This document shows positions 25,167 through 34,783 of a DNA stretch of 50,752 nt, piece after piece (within the stretch, counting starts at the first letter, position 1; every line of letters starts with the position of its first letter). Source of the DNA: Ardenticatena sp. Lineage in GTDB: Bacteria; Chloroflexota; Anaerolineae; Ardenticatenales; Ardenticatenaceae. The notes beneath the pieces were generated by a model that was not told the DNA's origin, made no database searches, and saw nothing but the letters and a program-made list of their open reading frames with translations. Location: NCBI GenBank assembly GCA_015487975.1, contig WFOS01000027.1:1-50752 (forward strand). The letters are read 5' to 3'. The position numbers were made by a program, and so were the translations under genes.

Positions 25167-26189
25167 TCACCACTGAGCATACCGCGCCATCACATGTGCT
25201 GGGACACCTGTTTTGAGCAACGCGACATGTGCCCCCAACAACATCGCCCACATATGTTGTGCTACAGCATCATGGGACGTAGGAAGCGACGGTACAAGGT
25301 ACGTGCGGTGTTCTTTCAAAACGACATTCCCGCGTTGTGGCACACGATGCGTCGTTTGATGAAGCGTGTAGCGAGGCTGGATAGGCACAGCCATGCACAC
25401 ACAAAGACGTGCCAAACGAAACTTCGCAATGAGCGCGATGCGCTCCAAGTGGGTTTCCACACGGTGCTGACTGAATGTTTCCAAAATCCGCTGATGTTGA
25501 CGCATTTCGACATAGTGAGGTTCAAACCAAACGATCGTGTAGCCCTTTCGCTGCGGATGGGCATAGGGCACAGCCGCCGAGAAAAAGCCCAACATGCGCA
25601 CATACTCTCGATTCCACTCTCGTTGCACATGTGGAACATCTTCATCGAAGTACAGAAAGAAAAGCGAAGAAGTACGGTATGTGCGCCGCCTCCCAATGCA
25701 CGGTGACCTCGTCATGGGCGTCCCAGGCAAGGCATACATGCTCAACAAGGCAACAAGCAGATCCGGCCAGGTCGCGCGGCATCGTTCCCACATCCTGGCA
25801 AGGCGATTGTACGCCGAAACAACCGCCAGGCGTGGATCGGCCAGAAACACCACAGTACGCCAGTCAGGCGGCGGCGGACGCTCACCCGAGGGATGTCTGA
25901 CATGCGCACGTGTCCATTCATCTGCGGGCAAGCGAATGGGAATGACACTTTCCCGAGGCGGGGTATCGGTAATGAGCGGAAGAGGCGCCCAAAATGGGGT
26001 TTCTGCAAGCGTAGCTATCTCCAATGGGGGCTCGATGGTTACCACGAATGCATCTGCCTGCTGGCGAATGAAAATGCGCTGAGTGGGCGAGGCCACAGTA
26101 GAAACCAGACGGGCCACGCCCCACGCTTCAAGCATATACGCCAGTTTGGGGGAGTGCCGTGGAATGAACAACGTGGTCAAAGATGCCAT
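25167..26189 (-). CDS. Unrecognised 340-residue protein
   Basis: The gene has a good start (TCGGAGG, then ATG 26189) and an unbroken frame. The N-terminus (MASLTTLFIPRHSPKLAYML, then EAWGVARLVS) is followed by a Pro-rich stretch, an Arg/Trp-rich helical middle (AYNRLARMWERCRATWPDLL) and a C-terminal helical part. No membrane helix, nucleotide-binding motif or nuclease motif is evident. The opening faintly recalls large effector-subunit (Cas8-like) proteins, but there are no cas genes or repeats here, so I assign nothing. It is basic and soluble and precedes an MFS gene on the same strand. Confidence 0.6.
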   Translation of the reverse strand: MASLTTLFIPRHSPKLAYMLEAWGVARLVSTVASPTQRIFIRQQADAFVVTIEPPLEIATLAETPFWAPLPLITDTPPRESVIPIRLPADEWTRAHVRHPSGERPPPPDWRTVVFLADPRLAVVSAYNRLARMWERCRATWPDLLVALLSMYALPGTPMTRSPCIGRRRTYRTSSLFFLYFDEDVPHVQREWNREYVRMLGFFSAAVPYAHPQRKGYTIVWFEPHYVEMRQHQRILETFSQHRVETHLERIALIAKFRLARLCVCMAVPIQPRYTLHQTTHRVPQRGNVVLKEHRTYLVPSLPTSHDAVAQHMWAMLLGAHVALLKTGVPAHVMARYAQW

Positions 26190-26527
26190 GTATGCCTCCG
26201 ATGCTGAACGTCTTACCCTCATGGTATGACGGAAATACCCGTCCTGCATCGCCAAAGGTGGTGAAAATGTGATGATTCGTTGGTGAAGAAAGCCAAAGCC
26301 ACTTCCACACGCAGGGGCGATCATGTACCGATGGTGGTGTTTTATTCGTGCAGGGGGTGCTCGCAAAGGTCGAGCAAGGGAACGAGCCCTAAGATGCCCA
26401 TATTCGAACAGCGGAATGGTGCTAGAAACGGGGCATCGCGAAGAAGCAGCTCGATATTGTGCTGACCAGCATGATTGTTACAAGCAAAGATCTGCGCCTG
26501 TACTGGCCACAACGACACCCTCTTTCG
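26190..26527. other. Intergenic stretch between menC-like gene and the unrecognised gene
   Basis: About 340 bp without a supportable gene. Short frames exist on both strands, but none has a ribosome binding site and plausible composition. No repeat array or strong terminator was seen. It should contain the promoter of the minus-strand gene at 26189. Confidence 0.5.
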
Positions 26528-27664
26528 TCACGAAGAAACACGCCCATCTTTTGGGGTAAACATCGCCGTGCGGAACAATGCGCGCTGAATGCGTTCCTCG
26601 ACCACCATAACACCCAGACCAATCTCCGAGGGAACCTGGATCATGCCATTCGCATCGAGGGTAAAAGGGGGATCTACGATATCTTCACGGAAGTAGCGAC
26701 TGTTGGCAGCAAGGTCTCCGGGAATCGTAAACCCTTCCAGTGCTGCCAACGCCACATTGTACGCACGCCCAACACCACTTTCCAGCATACCGCCATGCAT
26801 CAAGGCAATCCCCCGCTCACATGCCAGCCGGTAGATATCGAGCAGGTTGGCAATGCCCCCCAGACGACCCGGTTTGAGGTTGAGCGCACGACAGGCACCA
26901 ACCTCAATCGCATATTCTGCATCGGCCAGTGTCGCTATCGACTCGTCGAGCATGATTGGCGTATGGAGTTGGCGCTGGACGTCGGCATACACACGCAATG
27001 GCGTGCCAGACGACAACGGCTCTTCAAGTGCCAGAAGATCGTACTCGTCCAATAGTTGTAAGGCATAAAGATTTTCTGGGGTATAGGCCTGATTCGCATC
27101 AACCAGCAAAGCCACATCTGGGAACATTTTGCGCACCATCGAGACCGGCTCGACATCATGACCAGGGGCTATTTTGAGTTTGATCCGACGGTATCCATCT
27201 TCGATGGCCTTTTCAACACGCTGCAACAATAATTTGGGTTCACGCACCATTCCAATCACCACCCCAGCCGGAACATGCGTGCGTGTCGCCCCAACCAACT
27301 GCGCCAACGACACGCGCGCTTCCACCGCTTCATACGCCCACAACGCCATCTCAATGGCCGCCTTGGCCATCGGATGCCCTCGTACACGCGCCAACCGCGC
27401 CATCAACTCCTCGCGTGTCTCGAACGGTTCTTGCACTGTCAACGGCAACAAATGGTCCGTCAACACATACCACGCGGTCAAGACTGTTTCATACCAGTAG
27501 GTCGGCGTCGGTAACGCCACACATTCACTCCACACCTCGACATCCTCGACTTCCAGGCGCAACAACAACACGTCGCGCATCGAATATGCATCCACAGATG
27601 TCCGAAACGCTTGGACGAGCGGCAATCGAATGTGATACAATGTTGCGCGATGAATCTGTTTCAT
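26528..27664 (-). CDS. menC: o-Succinylbenzoate synthase / N-acylamino acid racemase type enzyme
   Basis: The 378-residue enolase-superfamily protein has the muconate-lactonizing subgroup catalytic set: the K-x-K pair in RIKLKIAPG, metal ligands in LLVDANQAY, ALEEPL and IMLDESI, the second Lys in ALNLKPGRLGG, and MHGGMLESGVGRA. It most resembles the MenC2 branch, which dehydrates SHCHC to o-succinylbenzoate in menaquinone synthesis; the same branch includes N-succinylamino acid racemases, so the physiological substrate is open. No other men genes are in the window. It is divergent from the TPR gene at 27705, only 40 bp apart. Confidence 0.85.
   Translation of the reverse strand: MKQIHRATLYHIRLPLVQAFRTSVDAYSMRDVLLLRLEVEDVEVWSECVALPTPTYWYETVLTAWYVLTDHLLPLTVQEPFETREELMARLARVRGHPMAKAAIEMALWAYEAVEARVSLAQLVGATRTHVPAGVVIGMVREPKLLLQRVEKAIEDGYRRIKLKIAPGHDVEPVSMVRKMFPDVALLVDANQAYTPENLYALQLLDEYDLLALEEPLSSGTPLRVYADVQRQLHTPIMLDESIATLADAEYAIEVGACRALNLKPGRLGGIANLLDIYRLACERGIALMHGGMLESGVGRAYNVALAALEGFTIPGDLAANSRYFREDIVDPPFTLDANGMIQVPSEIGLGVMVVEERIQRALFRTAMFTPKDGRVSS
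27611..27641 (+). promoter_or_regulatory. Possible promoter of the first TPR gene
   Basis: An extended -10 (TGATACAAT, hexamer 27636-27641) lies 19 bp after TTGGAC (27611-27616). Both are inside the 5' end of the divergent menC-like gene. Confidence 0.3.
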
Positions 27665-27704
27665 CGCTCACTCCTTGATGAGACCCAGAAAAGGTAGGTT
27701 CTCC

Positions 27705-28349
27705 ATGAATGCTTCTTCTCGTAATCAAACTGCAAATACGTTGTTTATGCAAGCATTGGGCTTCGTGCAAGCAGGGTTATTTTATCCCGCCGAACAAACC
27801 CTTCTCAAAGTGATCGAGCTGTACGAATCCGAACAGGAATCGCAAGCCGCGGCTTTCGCCCGCCTGACACTGGCGCGTGTCTACGCCGACCAGGCAAAAT
27901 ACACCGAAGCCCATGCCATCTTACAACGTGTGCTGCATGAAGCCGAAACCCGTGGCGATCAAGAAACGTTGGTACGTGCCCTCTACGAAACGGGCGCACT
28001 TGCCGAACGCATGCAGGACACAGACGCTGCACACGCTGCTTACATACGTGTATTGCGCACTGCCCCAAACGCAGGCGACCGCGCCACAGCCGCTCTGCGG
28101 CTTGGAGCGCTTGCCAACGCCACCAACCGCCCCGACGATGCCGCCCACTTCTACCGCACTGCGTTCGAGCTGTTTCAATCCATCGAACACGATTTGGGCA
28201 TGGCACAAGCCGCTTACGAACTCACACGCCTGCTCGCTAACGTCAACCCTACAGAAGCCCGCCGCTATTACGAGATTGCCCACACACTTGCCGAAACGTG
28301 GGGGGATGAAACACTTTTGCACGCCTTACAGGCCATTCCGCTGGAATGA
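27705..28349 (+). CDS. Tetratricopeptide repeat protein
   Basis: The 214-residue protein is made of about four or five helical TPR-type repeats (for example AFARLTLARVYADQAKYTEA, AAYIRVLRTAPNAGDRATAA). It has no signal peptide and no catalytic domain, so it is probably a cytoplasmic scaffold. The start follows AGGTAGG. It is related in plan to the next gene, 107 nt downstream, suggesting an old tandem duplication. Confidence 0.8.
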   Translation: MNASSRNQTANTLFMQALGFVQAGLFYPAEQTLLKVIELYESEQESQAAAFARLTLARVYADQAKYTEAHAILQRVLHEAETRGDQETLVRALYETGALAERMQDTDAAHAAYIRVLRTAPNAGDRATAALRLGALANATNRPDDAAHFYRTAFELFQSIEHDLGMAQAAYELTRLLANVNPTEARRYYEIAHTLAETWGDETLLHALQAIPLE

Positions 28350-28456
28350 ATCCGCCTATTCTGTGCCAAATGTCAGATGCTTTTCCACCCAACATATGCT
28401 AGAATAGACACACCAGCGAACGGAGACCGGTCTCAGTGCCCCCACAAGGAGGCAAC

Positions 28457-29374
28457 ATGACATCCGCAATTGATGCCCGAACGTTGTTCTTACAGGCGAT
28501 GGACGCCCTGCAAGATGATGCCTACGAAAAGGCTGCCGATTTGCTCTACAGCGCACTCAATCATCTGCAACATGCCGACGACGCCCCCAATCTTGCGCTG
28601 AAAGCAGCCATTCACCTGATGCTAGGGCAACTCAACGCCGATATGGATGAAATCGCGCAAGCCCGTGAACACCTTGCCATAGCGCACGAGCTCTACCGTG
28701 AATTCAACGACCCAATAGGTCGGGCACGTGTGCGCCTTGAACTGGGTGAGCTCGCTTTTTGGGAAGAGCAGTATACGATCGCGCAAAAACATTACGAGCG
28801 TGTCCTCGCATTGCTCGACCACGACCAAGAGCGCGAAGCCCAGGCCATGGCCCTTATGCGGCTGGGTGCAATTGCCTTCGAAGAAGACGAGATAGACCGG
28901 GCATACACCTTCTACGAGCGCAGTCTGAAGATCTTCGAAGAACTGGGGGACACATTGAGCGCTGCTGGGGCGATTCTTGAACTTGCCAATACCCTGCAAA
29001 GCGAAAAGCCTGCCGAAGCTGAACGACTCTTTCTCAAAGGGTTTACCCTTGCAAACGAAGCTGGGAGCAATTATCTCGCCTCGCTTGCCTCGCACGGCCT
29101 GGGTGTTCTCGCAGCCGACCGTGGCGATTGGCGGCAAGCACTCGACTATTACCGCACCGCGATTGATCTCAAAAACCGCTGTGGCGACCACGAAGGGCTC
29201 ATTTTCACCTACCTGGCGTTGGGCACTGCTGAACGGGAACTCGGCGACGAAACTGCTGCACAGCGCGCCTGGGAACAGGCAGCCGAACTGGCTCGCCGCG
29301 AAGGCATGAACGAGGTTGAAGACATCGCCAAAGCACTCATGCGCAGTGAGCCCATTGACTGGGTTGGGCATTGA
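28457..29374 (+). CDS. Tetratricopeptide repeat protein
   Basis: The 305-residue protein has about seven TPR units (ALMRLGAIAFEEDEIDRAYT, SLASHGLGVLAADRGDWRQA, FTYLALGTAERELGDETAAQ). The opening MTSAIDARTLFLQAMDALQD parallels that of its neighbour. The start follows AAGGAGG. A weak promoter (TGCTTT, 16 bp, TAGAAT at 28400-28405) lies between the two genes, so it may be expressed separately. It is predicted soluble; partner unknown. Confidence 0.82.
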   Translation: MTSAIDARTLFLQAMDALQDDAYEKAADLLYSALNHLQHADDAPNLALKAAIHLMLGQLNADMDEIAQAREHLAIAHELYREFNDPIGRARVRLELGELAFWEEQYTIAQKHYERVLALLDHDQEREAQAMALMRLGAIAFEEDEIDRAYTFYERSLKIFEELGDTLSAAGAILELANTLQSEKPAEAERLFLKGFTLANEAGSNYLASLASHGLGVLAADRGDWRQALDYYRTAIDLKNRCGDHEGLIFTYLALGTAERELGDETAAQRAWEQAAELARREGMNEVEDIAKALMRSEPIDWVGH

Positions 29375-29394
29375 CACCCTATCGCGCCAAAAGG

Positions 29395-29436
29395 AAAAGA
29401 CCGGCACTCTCCCCCCACTGAGAGCACCGGCCTTTT
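29395..29436. terminator. Bidirectional terminator between convergent genes
   Basis: An A-rich/T-rich inverted repeat (AAAAGACCGG...CTCTC with GAGAG...CCGGCCTTTT) has internal mismatches. It lies between the TPR gene and the convergent PurN-like gene and can serve both strands. Confidence 0.75.
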
Positions 29437-29458
29437 CCCGTCCCCCGCACTGGGACGA

Positions 29459-30106
29459 TCAGGCCTGATCCATCCGTGCTTCTCGCTGTCGTTCCTCAAT
29501 CATGCGCCGCAAGACATTGACCAACATCTCACATTTGACGCGATAAAAACGTTCTTCAACATCAGCCAACGTATCGAACTCATAAATGGGCACCCGCTCG
29601 GCTGCCAGCACCGGGCCTGTTTGCAGAGGGTCGCGCAGAATGTGTGCCGTCACCCCTGTTTCACGGATCAGCCCGGCTGTGAACGCATCATACACGCGCG
29701 AAACCGGGTTGCGTGTGTACGGGTCGAACACAGGAAACTGCCCCGGTAACCCTTCATGCAGGTTGATCACCCGGTTCGGGAAACGGTCCAAGAAAGTTTC
29801 CCCCAGCGGAAGCCCCCATTCTGCCAGCACCACCATATCAGCTCCCAGCGCCTCGATTTTGTCGGCCAATTCGCGTTCGAAATCGCGCTCCGTCAGGCCC
29901 TGGAAGCGATATTCCGATAGGTCATGGGCAAATGCAGGCACGCCTTCCCGTTCAGCACGCAGCAGGCCATAGGCGTATGGCTCATGCGAGAAAACGCCCA
30001 CCACTTCGGCGTCAAGTTCCTCGCGGCGGCAGGCGTCCAGAATGGCTTGCATCACGCCCCCTGAACCCGAGATGAGGATGGCCAGCCGAGTTTTTGGTGC
30101 TGTCAT
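29459..30106 (-). CDS. Divergent PurN-like formyltransferase-fold protein
   Basis: The 215-residue protein has the glycinamide ribonucleotide formyltransferase fold (LAILISGSG at the start, NRVINLHEGLPGQFP in the middle, TGPVLAAERVPI near the end). Compared with the canonical PurN at 44507-45121, the phosphate loop GSGTNL is GSGGVM, and the catalytic Asp in EVDAGP is replaced (PLQTGP), while the Asn and His of NLH remain. It is therefore unlikely to be a normal GAR transformylase and may act on another formyl substrate or be regulatory. A distant in-frame upstream start exists, but ATG 30106 gives the family N-terminus. Confidence 0.8.
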   Translation of the reverse strand: MTAPKTRLAILISGSGGVMQAILDACRREELDAEVVGVFSHEPYAYGLLRAEREGVPAFAHDLSEYRFQGLTERDFERELADKIEALGADMVVLAEWGLPLGETFLDRFPNRVINLHEGLPGQFPVFDPYTRNPVSRVYDAFTAGLIRETGVTAHILRDPLQTGPVLAAERVPIYEFDTLADVEERFYRVKCEMLVNVLRRMIEERQREARMDQA

Positions 30107-30333
30107 GGGAGTCCGCTCCCTTCCGTCTGTTGACGACTCACCGAACGATGATACGTGCTGCGGTGTTTCGTCTTGGTTGTGATAAGGATACTCACGTTTT
30201 GTTACGAATTCCATAACCATATCGTTCTGCCTCTGCATTCGACCAAAGTCCTTTTTACATCAACCTCGATTCCTAATTGTGAAAACCATCTCTAAGGTAT
30301 TCAACGGACGCGCCTTCACAATTGGGGATGCAA

Positions 30334-30359
30334 AACGGGCGCTCGTTTGAGCGCCCGTT
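30334..30359 (-). terminator. Terminator after gltB
   Basis: A perfect 11-bp stem, AACGGGCGCTC (30334-30344) with GAGCGCCCGTT (30349-30359), around a GTTT loop. On the minus strand it ends in four T. Confidence 0.88.
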
Positions 30360-30388
30360 GCTCGCTTGTTCCTGACGGCACTGAAATC

Positions 30389-33300
30389 TTAGCGATGTGG
30401 AGCAATTTTGACAAATTTACTGCGCACCGACTCCCATTCCGCCAGCAAGGCAGCGGCTTTCGGGCTGTGTGTGTAGAAGCGATGGCATTCCACCAACGAA
30501 CGCACGCGTTGCTCGTCTTCTTCACTGAGCGGCATGGCAACAACGAATTCACCGTCGAAGTGGTCCATAAAGGTGCCTTCTTCGTCATACACGTAGGCCA
30601 CCCCACCGGACATCCCCGCTGCAAAATTCGGCCCCACCGTACCGAGAATGACAACCACACCGCCCGTCATGTATTCACATCCATGAGCGCCAACACCTTC
30701 CACCACGCCAGTCGCGCCAGAATTGCGGACGGCAAAGCGGTCGCCGGCACGTCCGGCAACGTAGAGCTGCCCCCCAGTCGCGCCGTACAGTGCTACATTG
30801 CCAATCAATGGCACTTCGGTTTGCCAGGCCGCACGGCGCGGCGGCGCAATGATGAGTTTGCCACCAGCCAATCCTTTGCCCACATAGTCGTTGGCAACAC
30901 CTTCCAGGTGCATAGTGGTGCCGGGCAATGCAAACGCCCCAAAGCTTTGCCCCGCATACCCCTCGAAGCGTAGCGTGATGGTATCACTCGGCAAACCAGC
31001 ATCACCATAGCGGATGGCCAGCTCACCAGCCAAACGCGCCCCCACACTGCGGTTGGTGTTATGCAACGTGTAGGCACGGTGCGCGCGACCATAGAGCCGA
31101 ATATCGTGCAACACGTCACGAGTGATGGAAAGTTCCAGGTCGGACGGGCGGCGACTGGCATCGACAATCGCGCCTTCGTAACGTCGTGTCTGCTGTGGCG
31201 GCGCCAGCAAGCATTGTACATCGATGGGAGCCTCGTGGACACGTGCCGGACGCAGCAAATCGGTGCGTCCCACAATTTCATCCAGGCTCCTGGCCCCCAA
31301 TTGTGCCAACATGCTGCGAATGTCCTCAGCCACGTAGAGGAAGAAAGCCATGATGTGCTCCGGTGTCCCATCGAATTTTTCGCGCAAAATGCCTTTTTGG
31401 GTGGCAATCCCCACCGGGCAGGTGTTCTTGTGGCAGATGCGCGCCATAATGCACCCTTCGGCAATCAGCGCTGCCGTGCCAAACGAAAATTCATCCGCGC
31501 CAAGAAGTGCCGCCACCACCACATCGCGGGCGGTGCGCAACCCGCCATCGACGCGCAGACGCACGCGATCGCGCAGGCCATTGGCAACGAGCACTTGTTG
31601 CGTTTCAGCCAATCCCAGTTCCCACGAGACCCCCGCATGCTTGATGCTGCTCAGCGGCGAGGCCCCCGTACCACCACTGTGACCGCTGATGAGGACGACA
31701 TCGGCACCTGCTTTCACGACACCGGCCGCAATCGTCCCCACACCGGCTTGTGCAACCAACTTGACACTGATGGTGGCGGTGGGGTTGATGGTGCGTAAGT
31801 CGTAGATGAGTTGCGCCAAGTCTTCGATGCTGTAAATGTCGTGGTGCGGCGGTGGCGAAATCAGCGTGGTGCCGGGCTCTGTGTGGCGAATCGCCGCAAT
31901 TTCAACCGTTACTTTGTGCCCCGGCAGGTGACCACCTTCACCCGGTTTGGAGCCTTGCGCCATCTTGATTTGCAATTCGCGTGCTGACATGAGGTAGGAA
32001 GGTGTGACCCCAAAGCGCCCACTGGCTACCTGTTTGCAGGCACTGTTGCGTTCGGTTCCATAGCGTTCGGAGGGTTCGCCCCCTTCGCCACTGTTACTCA
32101 TGCCGCCCAGGCGGTTCATCGCAATGGCCAAGGTTTCATGCGCTTCCGGTGAGAGCGAGCCAAATGACATGGCCGCGGTCGAAAAGCGCCGCACGATAGA
32201 GGTGGCCGGTTCGACTTCGTCGATGGGAATGGGTGTGCTTTCGACAAATTCAACGAAATGCCGCAGGTCGAACGGTTTTTCGCCATCGATCATGGCGGCA
32301 TAGCGGCGATAGATCGCGAATCCTTCCGCAAAATGCCCGTTGAGTGCCCCAGGGGTGCGCACGGCCTGTTGGAGTGTGCGCACGGCTATCGGGTTGAAGG
32401 CATGGTATTCGCCACCTTTCTTGAATTTGTAGAAGCCTGGGCTGGGCAGTTCGGGCACAGCTTGTTCTTCGCCAAATGCGTGGCGATGCCACGCCAGCAC
32501 AATCTCGGCCAGCGCGTCGTAGCCAATGCCCCCCACCCGCGACGGTGTGCCGTGGAAGCAGCCGTCTACCACATCGTCGGCCAATCCCAGAATCTCGAAA
32601 ATTTGTGCGCCGCAATAACTTTCCACGGTGGCGATGCCCATCTTCGCCATGATTTTTAGCAAGCCATCTTCCAGGGCGTGCATGACCCGCGCCACGGCTT
32701 CATCAGCGGTCAGGGTTTCGCCACGAAACCCTTTCTTACCAATGGCGACGGCTGTTTCGAAGAGCAACCAAGGGCTCACGGCATTGGCACCATAGCCAAT
32801 GAGCACAGCCATCTGGTGCGGATCGCGGGCTTCACCGCTGAATGCCACCAGCGAACAACGAGCCCGCAAGCCTGTGCGCAAAAGGTGATGGTGAACCGCG
32901 CCAACCACGAGCGCCGAGGGGAACGGCGCATGCGCCGGCGAGACATGACGATCGTCCAGAATGAGGATGCGCGCGCCATCACGCACGGCTGCTTCGGCAC
33001 GGGCGCACAACGCCTGCAAGTGGGTATACATGCCGCGTGCACCATCGGCGATGGGGAAGGTCGTATCGAGCACGGCGGTGCGGAACGCAGCGTTGGTTCC
33101 GCCCAATGCCAGCACCCTCTCGATATCCTCGGGCGTGAGGAAGGGCGAGGTGAGCACCAGGCGGCTACTCACGTCGGTATGGCGTTCCAAAATGGGCAGC
33201 AAAGCCCCCAGGTGAACGCGCAACGAGAACATGGCTCGTTCGCGCAGATGGTCGATCGGCGGGTTGGTCACTTCCGCGAACCGCTGGCGGAAGTAGTGGA

Positions 33301-34783
33301 AGAGGGGACGCGGCAAATCGCTCAGCACGGCGTGTGGCGTATCGTCCCCCATCGCGCCGATGGGTTCTTTGGCATGCCAGACCATGGGCGTGATGATGAC
33401 CTGTATCTCTTCGGACGTATAGCCAAAGACGGCTTGCTGGCGCGTCAACGTGTCCGCGTCGGGGACGGGAGGGGCACGGTGCGGTGTTTCCTGCACATGC
33501 AAGGTACGCGCGCTTTCTGCGGCACGCACATCGGCAGCGATGCGGGCTTTGAGGGCATCGTTCCGCTCGATGAGACCCAATTCGACGTCGGCGGCAATCA
33601 TTTCGCCCGGCCCCAGGCGTCCATGCTCGATCACATCGGCCGGGTCGAGTTCGGCAGCACCGGCTTCGCTGGCAACCACCAGCAGCCCATCACGGGTGAT
33701 ATCGTAGCGCATGGGACGCAGACCGTTGCGGTCCAGGCGTGCCCCGGCAATGCGCCCGTCGGTGAAGCAGACGGCTGCGGGGCCATCCCACGGTTCCATG
33801 AGAGCAGCATGCACGGCATAGAATGCTCGCACAGATTCTGGCATGTGGGGATGGTTTTCCCACGCATCGGAAAGCATCATCAGCAAGGCTTCGCGAATGT
33901 CGCGCCCGTGGCGCACAAGCAGTTCGGCGACGTTGTCGAGCATGGCGGAATCACTGCCCGATTCATCGATCACGGGGGTTTCCTCGGCGGGAATATCCAC
34001 TTCGCGGGCTTTCATCCAGTTGATGTTGCCCTGCAAGGTGTTGATTTCGCCATTGTGGCAGAGCAATCGCATGGGCTGTGCACGCGCCCAGGCGGGTTGT
34101 GTATTCGTGCTAAAGCGCGTATGCACCACGGCAACCGCACTGCGGCAAAGCGGGTTGCTGAGATCGAGGTAGAAGGCGGGCAGATCTTCGGGCAACACCA
34201 TTCCTTTGTAAACGATCGTGCGCGAGGAAAACGACGCCACATACGCCTCGACGCCCGCTTCGCGCCAACGCCCTTCGGCAACTTTGCGGGCACGATAGCA
34301 AGCCTGCTCGAACGCTTCGGCGCTCCATCCTTCGGGACGCGCAACGATCAGTTGGCGCAGACGCGGACAGGTCGCCCGTGCCAGGTCACCTAGCGCCTCG
34401 AGGTTGACCGGCGTCTCGCGCCAGCCCACCACCGCCAGGCCAGCAGCGCGAGCGGCTTCTTCCAGCCATGCATCGGCGCGGGTATCGTCATGCGGCAAAA
34501 AACAGTTGGCGACGGCGAACGTTCCCGGCGCGGCGGGCACGTTGTGGTCGGCCAACCATGCCGCAAACAGGTCGGCAGGGAGTTGCATGAGAATACCGGC
34601 GCCGTCAGCGGTGCGGCCATCGGCGTTGACCGCGCCGCGGTGTGTCAGGTTTTCGAGCGTGCGCAATGCCCGTTCGACCAATTCGCGAGTAGCGCCACGG
34701 CGAGTTTCAGCCAGAACTGCCACACCACAGGCATCGTGGTCGAATCGGCGATCGTAAAGGGGGTAGAAGTTTCGAGATGTCAC
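30389..34783 (-). CDS. gltB: Glutamate synthase large subunit
   Basis: The 1464-residue enzyme makes two glutamates from glutamine and 2-oxoglutarate. The class II amidotransferase domain (about 19-430) begins at Cys19 in DHDACGVAVLA after an 18-residue propeptide. The central and FMN-binding synthase domains follow (SGEGGEPSERYGTERNS, KMAQGSKPGEGGHLPG, SGHSGGTGASPLSSIKHAG). Iron-sulfur cysteines are in CHKNTCPVGIAT, and the C-terminus is the GXGXG helix domain. The start is a GTG at 34783 behind GAGGAGG; the frame upstream of it lacks family sequence. No small subunit (gltD) is adjacent, so it may be elsewhere or ferredoxin may donate electrons. It is divergent from the purine operon. Confidence 0.93.
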   Translation of the reverse strand: MTSRNFYPLYDRRFDHDACGVAVLAETRRGATRELVERALRTLENLTHRGAVNADGRTADGAGILMQLPADLFAAWLADHNVPAAPGTFAVANCFLPHDDTRADAWLEEAARAAGLAVVGWRETPVNLEALGDLARATCPRLRQLIVARPEGWSAEAFEQACYRARKVAEGRWREAGVEAYVASFSSRTIVYKGMVLPEDLPAFYLDLSNPLCRSAVAVVHTRFSTNTQPAWARAQPMRLLCHNGEINTLQGNINWMKAREVDIPAEETPVIDESGSDSAMLDNVAELLVRHGRDIREALLMMLSDAWENHPHMPESVRAFYAVHAALMEPWDGPAAVCFTDGRIAGARLDRNGLRPMRYDITRDGLLVVASEAGAAELDPADVIEHGRLGPGEMIAADVELGLIERNDALKARIAADVRAAESARTLHVQETPHRAPPVPDADTLTRQQAVFGYTSEEIQVIITPMVWHAKEPIGAMGDDTPHAVLSDLPRPLFHYFRQRFAEVTNPPIDHLRERAMFSLRVHLGALLPILERHTDVSSRLVLTSPFLTPEDIERVLALGGTNAAFRTAVLDTTFPIADGARGMYTHLQALCARAEAAVRDGARILILDDRHVSPAHAPFPSALVVGAVHHHLLRTGLRARCSLVAFSGEARDPHQMAVLIGYGANAVSPWLLFETAVAIGKKGFRGETLTADEAVARVMHALEDGLLKIMAKMGIATVESYCGAQIFEILGLADDVVDGCFHGTPSRVGGIGYDALAEIVLAWHRHAFGEEQAVPELPSPGFYKFKKGGEYHAFNPIAVRTLQQAVRTPGALNGHFAEGFAIYRRYAAMIDGEKPFDLRHFVEFVESTPIPIDEVEPATSIVRRFSTAAMSFGSLSPEAHETLAIAMNRLGGMSNSGEGGEPSERYGTERNSACKQVASGRFGVTPSYLMSARELQIKMAQGSKPGEGGHLPGHKVTVEIAAIRHTEPGTTLISPPPHHDIYSIEDLAQLIYDLRTINPTATISVKLVAQAGVGTIAAGVVKAGADVVLISGHSGGTGASPLSSIKHAGVSWELGLAETQQVLVANGLRDRVRLRVDGGLRTARDVVVAALLGADEFSFGTAALIAEGCIMARICHKNTCPVGIATQKGILREKFDGTPEHIMAFFLYVAEDIRSMLAQLGARSLDEIVGRTDLLRPARVHEAPIDVQCLLAPPQQTRRYEGAIVDASRRPSDLELSITRDVLHDIRLYGRAHRAYTLHNTNRSVGARLAGELAIRYGDAGLPSDTITLRFEGYAGQSFGAFALPGTTMHLEGVANDYVGKGLAGGKLIIAPPRRAAWQTEVPLIGNVALYGATGGQLYVAGRAGDRFAVRNSGATGVVEGVGAHGCEYMTGGVVVILGTVGPNFAAGMSGGVAYVYDEEGTFMDHFDGEFVVAMPLSEEDEQRVRSLVECHRFYTHSPKAAALLAEWESVRSKFVKIAPHR

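Noticed and set aside
26190-26527. CRISPR array near the unrecognised gene
   Set aside because: I looked for regularly spaced repeats because of the faint Cas8-like impression and found none.
32678-34393. Long plus-strand frame opposite gltB
   Set aside because: It is an antisense shadow of a conserved gene, with His/Gly/Gln-rich composition and no ribosome binding site or family likeness.
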